Assembly (NCBI GenBank): GCA_038210495.1
Contig: JBBQWR010000020.1
Location: forward strand, 24,389 to 88,388
Direction of reading: 5' to 3'
From: JBBQWR01 sp038210495
GTDB taxonomy: Bacteria; Planctomycetota; Planctomycetia; Pirellulales; DATAWG01
Length of the DNA stretch: 64,000 nucleotides
This document shows positions 1 to 6,910 of the stretch, in pieces; position 1 is the first letter of the stretch; each line of letters opens with the position of its first letter. The translations under genes were made by a program, and so were the position numbers. Under the pieces are notes generated by a model. That model ran no database searches, was not told the origin of the DNA, and saw only the letters and a list, made by a program, of their open reading frames with translations.

Positions 1-2140
1 TCGTCAGCCGCTTGGCCATCTCTTGCGCCACGGCGCCACCGATCGAATAACCCGAAAGCAAATAGGGTCCTCGCGGTTGCGCCTCGCGAACCTGGGCGAT
101 GTAGTAATCGGCGATCTCGGCAATCGTGTCGTGCGGCGGGTCCTGGCCGTCGACACCCGCCGGCGTGAGCGCATATACGGGTTGCCCCATGTCCAATCGG
201 CTCGCCAAAGCTCGGACTGTCATGAGATCGCCGTGGATGCACGGAGCAAAAAAGAGAATCGGTCGATCGTCACCGAGTTGAATTGCGATCGCCGTTTGCC
301 GCCTCAGTGGCGCCGTATCGCTCCGCAGCAGCCGCGCGAGGGTCGAGATCGTCGGATGTTGCACCAAATCCACGAGCTGCAGCGACGTGTCGAACTCTTT
401 GTCGACGTGCGTCAAAAGCACCACGGCCAAGAGCGAATCGCCGCCGAGCATGAAGAAATCGTCGTCGACGTCGATATCCGGTAAATCGAGGATGTGCCGC
501 CAAATGTCGAGCAAACGCCGCTCGATATCGTTCCGCGCGGCCATGACGGGGCGCTCGGGTGGCGTCAGTGCAAGCGCTTCGGCGTCGAGCGACTTGCGAT
601 CGACCTTGCCGTTGTGCGAAAGAGGTAATTTGTCGCGTGCCAAAATCCGACTCGGCAGCATGTAGGCGGGCAGTTTGATTGCCAAATATTCTCGTAAGGA
701 CCGTTCAACTTCGGGAAACGATTTTTGCGAGGATGAAGTCGTGGTCGGGTCGTCGGTCAATTCAAACCTCTCGTTCGGAACCACGAAGGCAACCACCCGG
801 CGCCGGCCGTGGCTGTCGCGCGGGGCGACCACCGCGACATCGCGGACGCCAGGATGCCGCGCTATTGTCGATTCGATCTCGCCCAATTCGACCCGATTGC
901 CGTTGATCTTGACTTGATTGTCGATCCGCCCGAGGAACTCGATGTTACCGTCGGGCATCCACCGGCCCAAGTCGCCCGTTCGATAGAGTCTTGCGCCCGG
1001 CTCGCTCGAAAACGGATCGGCGATGAACCGTTCGCTTGTCAAGTCCGCGCGATTGAGATAGCCACGACCGACGCCGATGCCACCACAATACTGTTCGCCC
1101 GGAGTTCCCACGGGGCACGGATTCAGATCGTCGTCGAGCACGTGGAGCGTTTGATTGCGCAGCGGACGACCATAGGGAATGCTCGGCCAAGCCGGGTCGA
1201 CTTTCTCGATCGGATAAACGGCCGACCAGATCGACACCTCCGTCGGACCGCCGAGACTGACGACGGAGGTGGTTGGACTGAGGCGAAGTATTCGATCGGG
1301 AAGCGAAACGGGAATCCAATCTCCACTGAGCATCGCCAGTCGAAGCGATCGCAAGGCGGCTGAACCGGTCGCCTCGGCGTGAGCCACCAGCATTTCCATG
1401 AGCGCCGGGACCGCATTCCATATCGTGACCCGATGGCGAAGAACGAGCTCCGCCCAAGCGGCCGGTTCGCGGTGCGAACCGGCGTCGGGCAGTACGATCG
1501 CGCCTCCAGCCCCGAGTACTCCGAACACGTCGTACACCGAGAGATCGAAAGCGAATGATGACAGGGCGAGCACTCGATCGCCGGGGCCGACCACAAAACG
1601 CTCGTTGATGTCCTCGAGCGTGTTGAGCACCGCCGCATGGTGGATCATCGCTCCCTTGGGCTGACCGGTCGATCCCGATGTGTAGATCAAATACGCCAAA
1701 TCTTGGGGGCCGCAGCGCGGGGGAAGATTTTCGATCTCGGCCGAAATCTCCGCGTCATCGGCGGACGCGCACAATCGAGCCATCCCAGGCAAAGCGTCCG
1801 GCAGCGCCGCTGAATCGTTGGCCAACAGCACCGTAGCCCGGGTTTCGCCGAGCATGAAGCTCAATCGCTCGCTCGGATAGCCGGGATCGAGCGACACGTA
1901 CGCGGCCCCTGCTTTGGCGACTGCCAACAAATGAACGATCGTGTCGAGCGTTCGCTCGGCCCAAACGGCGACGAATTGACCGGGACCGGTTCCTTGAGCG
2001 ACCAATCGCCGCGCGAGCACGTTGGCTCGTCGATTCAACTCGCCGTAGGTCAGCGAGCGCCCGCCGCAAACGACGGCCAGCGCTTCAGGCGCCGCTCGGG
2101 CTCTCGCTTCGAATCCGTGGTGAATTAGACTTCCGGGCAT
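1..2140 (-). CDS. NRPS-like protein, adenylation-thiolation-thioesterase (partial, 3' end outside window)
   Basis: The gene runs off the left edge; about 713 residues are visible. The adenylation domain begins at the N-terminus, with no condensation domain. Its core motifs are in order: LTYGELN, YTSGSTGQPKG (about residue 155), FDLSVYD (about 199), SLGGPTE (about 300), YRTGDLGRW, NQVKINGNRVELGEIE (about 407) and NGKVDR (about 508). A carrier domain with LGGDSL (about 563) and the start of a thioesterase with the GYSIGG nucleophile elbow (about 698) follow. Aligning by eye to GrsA gives a specificity code of D-L-Y-N-M-S-L-I-W-K, one residue from the known cysteine code DLYNLSLIWK. I infer cysteine activation, loading on the carrier and release by the thioesterase. 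The start is the ATG at 2140, just before the first A-domain residues, with no clear Shine-Dalgarno. Domain assignment is firm; the product is unknown. Confidence 0.9.
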   Translation of the reverse strand, partial: MPGSLIHHGFEARARAAPEALAVVCGGRSLTYGELNRRANVLARRLVAQGTGPGQFVAVWAERTLDTIVHLLAVAKAGAAYVSLDPGYPSERLSFMLGETRATVLLANDSAALPDALPGMARLCASADDAEISAEIENLPPRCGPQDLAYLIYTSGSTGQPKGAMIHHAAVLNTLEDINERFVVGPGDRVLALSSFAFDLSVYDVFGVLGAGGAIVLPDAGSHREPAAWAELVLRHRVTIWNAVPALMEMLVAHAEATGSAALRSLRLAMLSGDWIPVSLPDRILRLSPTTSVVSLGGPTEVSIWSAVYPIEKVDPAWPSIPYGRPLRNQTLHVLDDDLNPCPVGTPGEQYCGGIGVGRGYLNRADLTSERFIADPFSSEPGARLYRTGDLGRWMPDGNIEFLGRIDNQVKINGNRVELGEIESTIARHPGVRDVAVVAPRDSHGRRRVVAFVVPNERFELTDDPTTTSSSQKSFPEVERSLREYLAIKLPAYMLPSRILARDKLPLSHNGKVDRKSLDAEALALTPPERPVMAARNDIERRLLDIWRHILDLPDIDVDDDFFMLGGDSLLAVVLLTHVDKEFDTSLQLVDLVQHPTISTLARLLRSDTAPLRRQTAIAIQLGDDRPILFFAPCIHGDLMTVRALASRLDMGQPVYALTPAGVDGQDPPHDTIAEIADYYIAQVREAQPRGPYLLSGYSIGGAVAQEMAKRLT

Positions 2141-2577
2141 CGCCAGTTTTCGATCGAAGGAATTTGCAACCACCGCCGGTCAATGACGTTCGCCCGCCAA
2201 GTAAGGTCCGAGCGAGTCGACGATCCGCGCGGGCGATTCCATTCTGAAAAAAAGCGATTCTGACACTCCGGTCACGACTTCCTACTGCCAGGAAAGCCGC
2301 CTCACGAGTTTAGCAAGCAATGGAAACGGACTCTACTGGCAGCAGCTTCCATCGTAATTACTACTACAAAAAAAGCACGCATCCCGCGTCGGCGTCCCAG
2401 ATCGCCTATGTCAATAATGACGGCGTTAAATACACATTGTCGGCTACGGCAGCCGGCAGAGCCGAAGCACGGCTGGCGCCCAGATTGCAAAAAAATACGC
2501 GAATGCGCCTTTCGGGCGTGGCCAAACGACGATAGAATACAAGGCTTGGACGACGCCAATCGTCCCACAAAACATGA
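2141..2577. other. Intergenic region upstream of the NRPS-like gene and the tRNA
   Basis: This stretch separates the minus-strand NRPS-like start from the plus-strand tRNA. It should hold the promoters for both. Short open frames exist on both strands but show no recognisable motif or convincing ribosome binding site. I see no repeat or RNA element in it. Confidence 0.5.
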
Positions 2578-2651
2578 CGCGGGGTGGAGCAGTCTGGCAG
2601 CTCGCGAGGCTCATAACCTCGAGGTCACAGGTTCGAATCCTGTCCCCGCCA
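2578..2651 (+). tRNA. Initiator tRNA-Met (CAT)
   Basis: The sequence folds as a cloverleaf. The acceptor stem is CGCGGGG against CCCCGCC, the D stem GAGC/GCTC, the anticodon loop CTCATAA, and the T arm ACAGG-TTCGAAT-CCTGT. Position 1:72 is a C-C mismatch, and D-stem position 11:24 is A-T; both are typical of bacterial initiators. The anticodon stem ends in AGG/CCT rather than the usual GGG/CCC, a deviation at pair 29:41. The discriminator is A and no CCA is encoded. Confidence 0.93.
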
Positions 2652-2659
2652 TTTCACAT

Positions 2660-2703
2660 AACCCCGCAGTCAGCGCTACGCTGGCTTGCGGGGCTTTTTT
2701 TTG
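2660..2703 (+). terminator. Rho-independent terminator after tRNA-Met
   Basis: A GC-rich stem (CCCCGCA against TGCGGGG, with inner pairing GTCAGCG/CGCTGGC) is followed by a run of eight T. It starts nine bases after the tRNA. The sequence leading into its first arm recurs at 4911 and 6446. Confidence 0.85.
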
Positions 2704-2721
2704 TCTTTGGCGTTCATAATC

Positions 2722-3153
2722 GTGAAATTTTCGTTCGGTCATGCGGAAATAGAGCGGATCGAGGTTGATGTTCAAGGGTACGAGCGCGATCTCACCGGCG
2801 AGTATTGGGACGACCATTGGCTGACGGTCCAAATTTGCGTCCGGGTCGGTGGATTCCGAGGCGCCGTTTCCGCAACGATTATTACGACCGATCTGAGCGA
2901 ACTCTTAGCGCAGTTACAGCCGTTATACGAGACATTAAACGGTGTCGCGGAATTTCGCACGATGGAGGAGCAACTCGCGCTTACGCTCACCGGCAGTCAG
3001 CTAGGCCAGATTGAACTTCGTGGAATCGTGCTCGATCGACCTGGCGTTGGCAATCGGCTGGGGTTTTCGATCCAATTTGACCAATCACACTTAGCGCAAT
3101 CCATTAAGGAACTTGACGAAGTCGTGGCTCGGTTTCCACCACGGTTGAAATGA
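2722..3153 (+). CDS. WapI-like immunity family protein
   Basis: The product is about 143 residues, soluble, with no signal peptide. The central stretch (DDHWLTVQICVRVGGFRG) and the later part (EEQLALTLTG, VLDRPGVGNRLGF) match my recollection of the WapI immunity family, which neutralises contact-dependent nuclease toxins. I chose the GTG at 2722. The upstream TTG at 2686 lies inside the tRNA terminator and would add a non-conserved hydrophobic leader. No toxin gene of the WapA or Rhs type is visible in the window, so this may be an orphan immunity gene. It is followed closely by a HicA/HicB pair, which fits a defence or accessory patch. Confidence 0.6.
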   Translation: MKFSFGHAEIERIEVDVQGYERDLTGEYWDDHWLTVQICVRVGGFRGAVSATIITTDLSELLAQLQPLYETLNGVAEFRTMEEQLALTLTGSQLGQIELRGIVLDRPGVGNRLGFSIQFDQSHLAQSIKELDEVVARFPPRLK

Positions 3154-3169
3154 TCTGGAAAATCACGTC

Positions 3170-3355
3170 ATGAAAGTTCGCGACGCCATCAAGATGCTCG
3201 AGGCGGACGGATGGCGGCATGTGGTTACGCGCGGCAGCCATCGGCAATTCAAGCACGCGGTAAAATCAGGCCGGGTGACGTTTTCGGGCAAGCCCAGCGA
3301 CGATCTTCCGCCTGGGACGCTCGGTAGTATAATGAAGCAGGCCGGGTTTAAATGA
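3170..3355 (+). CDS. hicA: HicA-type mRNA interferase toxin (copy 1)
   Basis: This 61-residue protein matches the HicA double-stranded-RNA-binding fold. It opens with KVRDAIKMLEADGW and carries the GSHRQF segment with the catalytic histidine at residue 24, followed by the VTFSGK strand and LPPGTLGSIMKQAG at the C-terminus. HicA cleaves mRNA and is held inactive by HicB. The hicB gene begins seven bases downstream, in the usual toxin-first order. All expected residues are present, so the toxin is probably functional. It is typical of plasmid, phage or island-borne modules. Confidence 0.92.
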   Translation: MKVRDAIKMLEADGWRHVVTRGSHRQFKHAVKSGRVTFSGKPSDDLPPGTLGSIMKQAGFK

Positions 3356-3362
3356 GGAAGCC

Positions 3363-3584
3363 ATGAAGCGATACGCGATTGTCATCGAGAAGGCAGAGTC
3401 GAATTTCGCCGCCTACGTTCCCGACCTGCCCGGCTGCGTTGCAACCGGCGCTACGGTCGAGGAGACCGAAGCGTTACTCCGAGAGGCCATTGGGCTGCAT
3501 TTAAAAGGTTTGCGAGAAGACGGCATTGCCGTTCCCGAGCCTACCAGTGTGGTGGAGTACTTGGAGCTTGAGTCGATCCGATGA
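3363..3584 (+). CDS. hicB: HicB-type antitoxin (copy 1)
   Basis: This 73-residue protein is a minimal HicB antitoxin. It has the partially degraded RNase H-like core (YAIVIEKAESNFAAYVPDLPGC), then the VATGATVEETEALLREAI helix and LHLKGLREDG. No extra DNA-binding domain follows, so autoregulation would need another route. The ATG at 3363 is preceded by GAGGAAG at good spacing. It pairs with the hicA immediately upstream and is followed by a hairpin terminator. Confidence 0.92.
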   Translation: MKRYAIVIEKAESNFAAYVPDLPGCVATGATVEETEALLREAIGLHLKGLREDGIAVPEPTSVVEYLELESIR

Positions 3585-3636
3585 AGCGAGGGAGAACAGC
3601 ACGTCCCTTTGCATCAGCGTCCGGTATCCGCAGGTT

Positions 3637-3673
3637 AACCCCCCCGGGTCGCAAATGCGGCTGCGGGGTTTTT
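3637..3673 (+). terminator. Hairpin terminator after hicB copy 1
   Basis: AACCCC at 3637 can pair with GGGGTT ahead of eight T, with an inner CGCA/TGCG stem. It lies about 55 bases past the hicB stop. The overall form resembles the other GC-hairpin terminators of this patch. Confidence 0.6.
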
Positions 3674-3752
3674 TTTGCTTTGTAGAGGATAACGGCTTCC
3701 GCATGGCGAGCGGATGCCATTCAAAGGTTCAGCCGATGATATGATGGGTACG

Positions 3753-3961
3753 ATGCGTGCCAAAAAAAAATCCGCGAGTTGGTCAAAGATTTACAGGACG
3801 CGGGTTTTGCGATGGTTGCTGGCGCCGGCAAGGGATCGCACAGAATGTTTACGCACGCGGACTTTGGCCGGGCGGTGACACTCAGCGGTAGGGACGGCGA
3901 CGACGCAAAGAAATACCAGGAGAAACAAGTGAGGCTCGCCATCGAGGAAGTAGAGAGATGA
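3753..3961 (+). CDS. HicA-like toxin (copy 2), N-terminus across an A9 tract
   Basis: The open frame contains a HicA-type core: VKDLQDAGFAMVAGAGKGSH, then VTLSGRDGDDAKKYQEKQV, with the active histidine in KGSHRMF. The only clear in-frame initiator is the TTG at 3779, which would remove the usual first residues. The ATG at 3753 reads MRAKKK and then runs into a run of nine A that puts it in the wrong frame. One extra A would join it to IRELVKDLQ, which is exactly a normal HicA N-terminus. Either a weak TTG start, polymerase or ribosome slippage, or a mutation is involved. The stop overlaps the next gene's ATG. This subfamily differs from copy 1. Confidence 0.72.
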
Positions 3962-4179
3962 AACTAATCGACCAATATCATCGGTGGGTGGAGTGGAGCG
4001 ACGAGGATCAAGTCTACATTGGCAAGTGCCCCGATTTGATCACCGGGATTCATGGCGACGATCCTGTCAAAGTTTACGAGGAGCTTGGGGAAGTCGTTCA
4101 AGAGGTTATCGACGATTTTCAGCAGTCCGGACGAGAACTGCCCACCCCACGGACGCGGCCGATGACGGAAGTTTCGTAG
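3958..4179 (+). CDS. HicB-like antitoxin (copy 2)
   Basis: The 73-residue product has the HicB partial RNase H-like pattern: YHRWVEWSDEDQVYIGKCPDL, then ITGIHGDDPVKVYEELGEVVQEVIDDF. The ATG overlaps the toxin stop as ATGA, implying translational coupling. It is only distantly like copy 1, so the two modules were probably acquired separately rather than duplicated in place. The C-terminus, RELPTPRTRPM, is the usual short proline-containing tail. Confidence 0.85.
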   Translation: MKLIDQYHRWVEWSDEDQVYIGKCPDLITGIHGDDPVKVYEELGEVVQEVIDDFQQSGRELPTPRTRPMTEVS

Positions 4180-4346
4180 CAAACGAGCTGAGCACCTGAA
4201 TAAGCCGGGAAAGTAGCACCTTGCGCGCATCCCTCCGGGAACGAATTCGAGTCAAAGCTTGATGCGAATTCTTCAGACGCTAGGAATTTGCCGATGCACG
4301 ACGGCTTATTCGCAGTCGAATTCCTATTCGGCGGCAGAGGTTGCAG

Positions 4347-4748
4347 ATGGGACCTGATGAACGAGTAATCCGCCAGATGCACACGACGTGGATCGATGCC
4401 GTTAACGCAGGTGATCTTGTCTGCTTGCTGAGCTTGATGGCGGAGGATGTAGTGTTTCTTAGTCCGAGCCAGGCGCCATTGGGGCGGGATGGATTTTCCC
4501 TCAACTTCTCGGCCGCCCACCTACAGGCTCGGATCAGTTGCATCAGCGAGTTGCAAGACGTCGTGGTCGTCGGCGAAGTCGCATACACGCTGAGCCGGGA
4601 CTCGTTATCGGTCACCCCGCGCGCCGGCGGAGAAGCGATGCAGCTCGCCGGTCATCGTATCACGGTATACCGCAAACAAGCGGACGGCCGCTGGCTCCAG
4701 GCCCGCGATGCCCACACGTTGTCTCCGGTGGCGACGCTGGGGTCGTGA
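4347..4748 (+). CDS. SnoaL-like / DUF4440 family protein
   Basis: The 133-residue product has the pattern of small NTF2-fold proteins of the SgcJ/EcaC type. It has an N-terminal helix (ERVIRQMHTTWIDAVNAGD), the LLSLMAEDVVFLSPSQAPLGRDGF segment, and closing strands (RITVYRKQADGRWLQARDAH). These proteins are cone-shaped dimers with a pocket, and the substrate cannot be predicted. I chose the ATG at 4347 over the TTG six bases earlier because family members begin about there. There is no signal peptide. It stands alone between the second HicAB pair and a duplicated module. Confidence 0.75.
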   Translation: MGPDERVIRQMHTTWIDAVNAGDLVCLLSLMAEDVVFLSPSQAPLGRDGFSLNFSAAHLQARISCISELQDVVVVGEVAYTLSRDSLSVTPRAGGEAMQLAGHRITVYRKQADGRWLQARDAHTLSPVATLGS

Positions 4749-4910
4749 GATGCGAGACGCGCCGAACTGGGCTGCCTTGGACAGGAACGCCCGGATGGCG
4801 TAAAATCGAGAGGCGGACGCGGGTTACGCCGAGAGAGCTTCGGATAATTCGCGGACGCCATTACCTATGGGCAAGAGAGCGTTTGACGGGGATTCGTAGC
4901 TCACCACTCG

Positions 4911-4946
4911 CATAACCCCGCAGCCGGCGGCTCGCTGGGTTTTTGT
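4911..4946 (+). terminator. Terminator-like hairpin, second copy of the tRNA-terminator lead sequence
   Basis: CATAACCCCGCAG matches the lead of the tRNA terminator, followed by GCC-GGC-GGC, CTGGGT and five T. It has diverged more than the copy at 6446. It marks the start of the duplicated module described in the findings. Confidence 0.5.
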
Positions 4947-5055
4947 CATCCTCCGGCGAAGGCGAAACGGGAACAGTATTGCTGCTTTTGATCCGCCAAG
5001 GTTTCGGTCGGCTCTCGTGCGAGCTACGTCCTTCCTGCCGAAAGAACGCTTCAAT

Positions 5056-5432
5056 ATGGACGACGACGTCCCGGCGAAACCACCGATCTATCTTGTGGTG
5101 ATCTTGCCACTCCTTTGCGGCGCGGATCCCTGGGACTCACATTCACATTGCTCCATGCCTTTCCGGCAATCAGAGGCGTGCCGCGATCCGCCGTGCCGAA
5201 TCTGAACGGCATGTTGATCGCGCTGCCCGCAGTATTTCTGTGGATTCCGGTTAGCCTGCTTCTGAGTAACGCCATCCTGTATGTGATTCCTCCGCTCCGG
5301 CGAATCGCGGAAGGATATGCGTCTAAAGCCGACCTGCCGAGCTTCGTCGAATCACAAAGGGCGTTGTTGAAGGTAGCCGCCGTCTTCACATTGATAAGTG
5401 TTCCGCTCATAGTATTGGGGTACATTGTCTGA
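5056..5432 (+). pseudogene. Small two-helix membrane protein, apparently frameshifted
   Basis: Reading from the ATG at 5056 gives DDDVPAKPPIYLVVILPLLCG and then fails. The next frame, open from 5115 to 5432, continues as SLGLTFTLLHAFPAIRG, followed by two hydrophobic segments (IALPAVFLWIPVSLLLSNAILY and KVAAVFTLISVPLIVLGYIV). Joining the frames near 5125-5135 yields one plausible protein of about 125 residues with three membrane segments, which suggests a single frameshift. The family is not recognised. Alternatively the second frame begins on its own TTG at 5115. Confidence 0.45.
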
Positions 5433-5494
5433 AGAATGTCCGGCCGAACCTGTCCGCAGGCTGGCAGGATATGTTCCTGGAGGGGATTCGCGCG

Positions 5495-5746
5495 GTGGAC
5501 ATTGTTGGGGCTCGAGACTCTTTGCATCGCCAGCCGTTTGAGCCCTTCGTGATTCGTTTGGCCGACGGACGATCGGTTCCGGTACCGCATCCGGACTTCG
5601 TGGCTCTTACGCCGCGGCGCGTCATCGTTGGCTTCGAGGACGATACGTGGTCCATCATCGAGCCAATCCTGATCGTATCGCTCGACTCGATCGCCAAGCC
5701 TCCCAAAGGGGGCAACGGCTCGCATGGGAAGAAGCCGAAGCGATAG
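5495..5746 (+). CDS. Small protein of unknown function, duplicated family (copy A)
   Basis: This 83-residue protein is a paralogue of the gene at 6525. The shared core is RQPFEPF-I-LADGRS, then HP-FVA, then IIEPILIVSLDSIAKP, ending in a basic glycine tail GGNGSHGKK. There is no signal peptide or membrane segment. I place the start at the GTG at 5495. GGAGGGG lies about nine bases before it, and the alignment with copy B begins there, whereas the ATG at 5471 adds non-conserved residues. I recall similar short proteins in planctomycete genomes but know of no function. Confidence 0.75.
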   Translation: MDIVGARDSLHRQPFEPFVIRLADGRSVPVPHPDFVALTPRRVIVGFEDDTWSIIEPILIVSLDSIAKPPKGGNGSHGKKPKR

Positions 5747-5796
5747 CTAAGCAAGCAACGGTGGTTGGCGGTTTGCCATTCGACGACGGAGGACGC

Positions 5797-6042
5797 ATGA
5801 GCGGAACCTGGCTGGCGCGCTGGCGAAAAGAACATGGTGACTTTGCAGTGCCATGTATCGGTTCCGGGCGTTGGTTGGAATTCTCGCAGGACGGGTCGGC
5901 ACAGGCTGGCGACGGCGAGGCTATCAAACTCACGGTAATGACCGACTCCTCGGCCGATCAGCCACGTAAGTTGTGCGAGTTAATCGTCACTCGTCAGGAA
6001 CTATTGCGGGTTCTCTCTCTGGTCGAAAAGCCTAGCGTATAG
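5797..6042 (+). CDS. Small hypothetical protein
   Basis: This 81-residue protein begins MSGTWLARWRKEHGDFAVPC and ends in VTRQELLRVLSLVEKP. It has no signal, membrane segment or known motif. The ATG at 5797 is preceded by GGAGGA at six bases. The longer open frame upstream overlaps the previous gene and lacks a ribosome site. It lies 50 bases after copy A and could be co-transcribed with it, but copy B has no equivalent partner. Confidence 0.55.
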   Translation: MSGTWLARWRKEHGDFAVPCIGSGRWLEFSQDGSAQAGDGEAIKLTVMTDSSADQPRKLCELIVTRQELLRVLSLVEKPSV

Positions 6043-6445
6043 TGCGGACACCTGCCTCATCAACACCTCATCCATTCTCCTGCGGTCTACTTTTTACTCT
6101 CTCCTTCTTCTTCGGCGGCGCGCGCTCCGCGACCTCGATTCTTACGGTTAATCACGGCCTTGCCTTCGAGAAAGAAGTGCAACAACTCGTCGCGCGTGCG
6201 CTTCAGGATCGACTGAGTGCCGGCGCTCTCTCATTTAGTGAAACGTCGCCGTTCCATCGGACGATTCTCTAACTGCGGCATTTCGGCATGGCGGGAATGA
6301 TTCGGCCCGCGTGGAAACAAATCCCGCAAGGGAGTAAAATCTAGCGGTGGCGGAGGAGCCCGGCGCGCGGATTGTCGTGGCGAGACTTTGGGTGATTCAC
6401 GGACCAGATAAATTGCAGCCAAGAGAAATTTGACTGGAGACCTCA
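6043..6445. other. Non-coding stretch with decayed duplication
   Basis: No convincing gene is present. From about 6290 onward the sequence is a diverged copy of the stretch from about 4770. Both contain GTAAAATC followed by a GC-rich run, then a similar string ending in TTTGAC and the terminator lead. The part before 6290 shows nothing I can name. Confidence 0.45.
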
Positions 6446-6494
6446 CCATTTCACATAACCCCGCAGTCGGCAGTGCCGCGTTCGCGGGGTTTTT
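6446..6494 (+). terminator. Third copy of the tRNA-terminator lead with hairpin terminator
   Basis: Bases 6446-6468 are identical to 2649-2671, the last bases of tRNA-Met and the first arm of its terminator. Here AACCCCGC pairs with GCGGGGTT and five T follow. The body of the tRNA is absent upstream. Confidence 0.75.
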
Positions 6495-6524
6495 GCAAAT
6501 ACGAATATGGAGTATTGGAAAATG

Positions 6525-6779
6525 GACATTGTTGGTGTTCGAGAAGCGTTGCGGCGCCAGCCGTTTGAGCCATTTGCAATCAAGCTCGCCGACGGGCGAT
6601 CGCTGGAAATCCGGCATCCGGAGTTCGTCGCAGTCGGAAATCGGCGGATCGTCGTAATTGCAGATGACGAAGTCGAGTCCTGGTCCGTCATTGAGCCCCT
6701 CTTGATTGTGTCGCTCGATTCAATTACCAAGCCCTCGAAAGGCGGCAACGGTTCTCACGGCAAAAAGCCGCGGAAGTAG
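6525..6779 (+). CDS. Small protein of unknown function, duplicated family (copy B)
   Basis: This 84-residue product is a paralogue of the protein at 5495. Conserved blocks are DIVG-RE-LRRQPFEPF, LADGRS, HPEFVAV, SVIEPLLIVSLDSITKP and the tail GGNGSHGKK. The ATG at 6525 aligns with the copy A start and follows GGAG. An ATG at 6507 would add EYWK. The strong conservation of both ends between copies argues for selection on the protein. No function is known to me. Confidence 0.75.
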   Translation, partial: DIVGVREALRRQPFEPFAIKLADGRSLEIRHPEFVAVGNRRIVVIADDEVESWSVIEPLLIVSLDSITKPSKGGNGSHGKKPRK

Positions 6780-6910
6780 CGGGCGCGAAAGCACGAAGCG
6801 CCAACGCGATTCAAAAGGGCCGGCTACAGTGACGGAAGGTGTGACAGCTTGGCTGCTTTCAGAGATTCGCCAACTAAGCCGCATAGAAAGTGCCAAACAA
6901 GGGGTATCAC

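Noticed and set aside
2611..2832. Minus-strand frame ending in AGTGFEPVTSRL
   Set aside because: This peptide is the translated complement of a tRNA gene and is a common false prediction.
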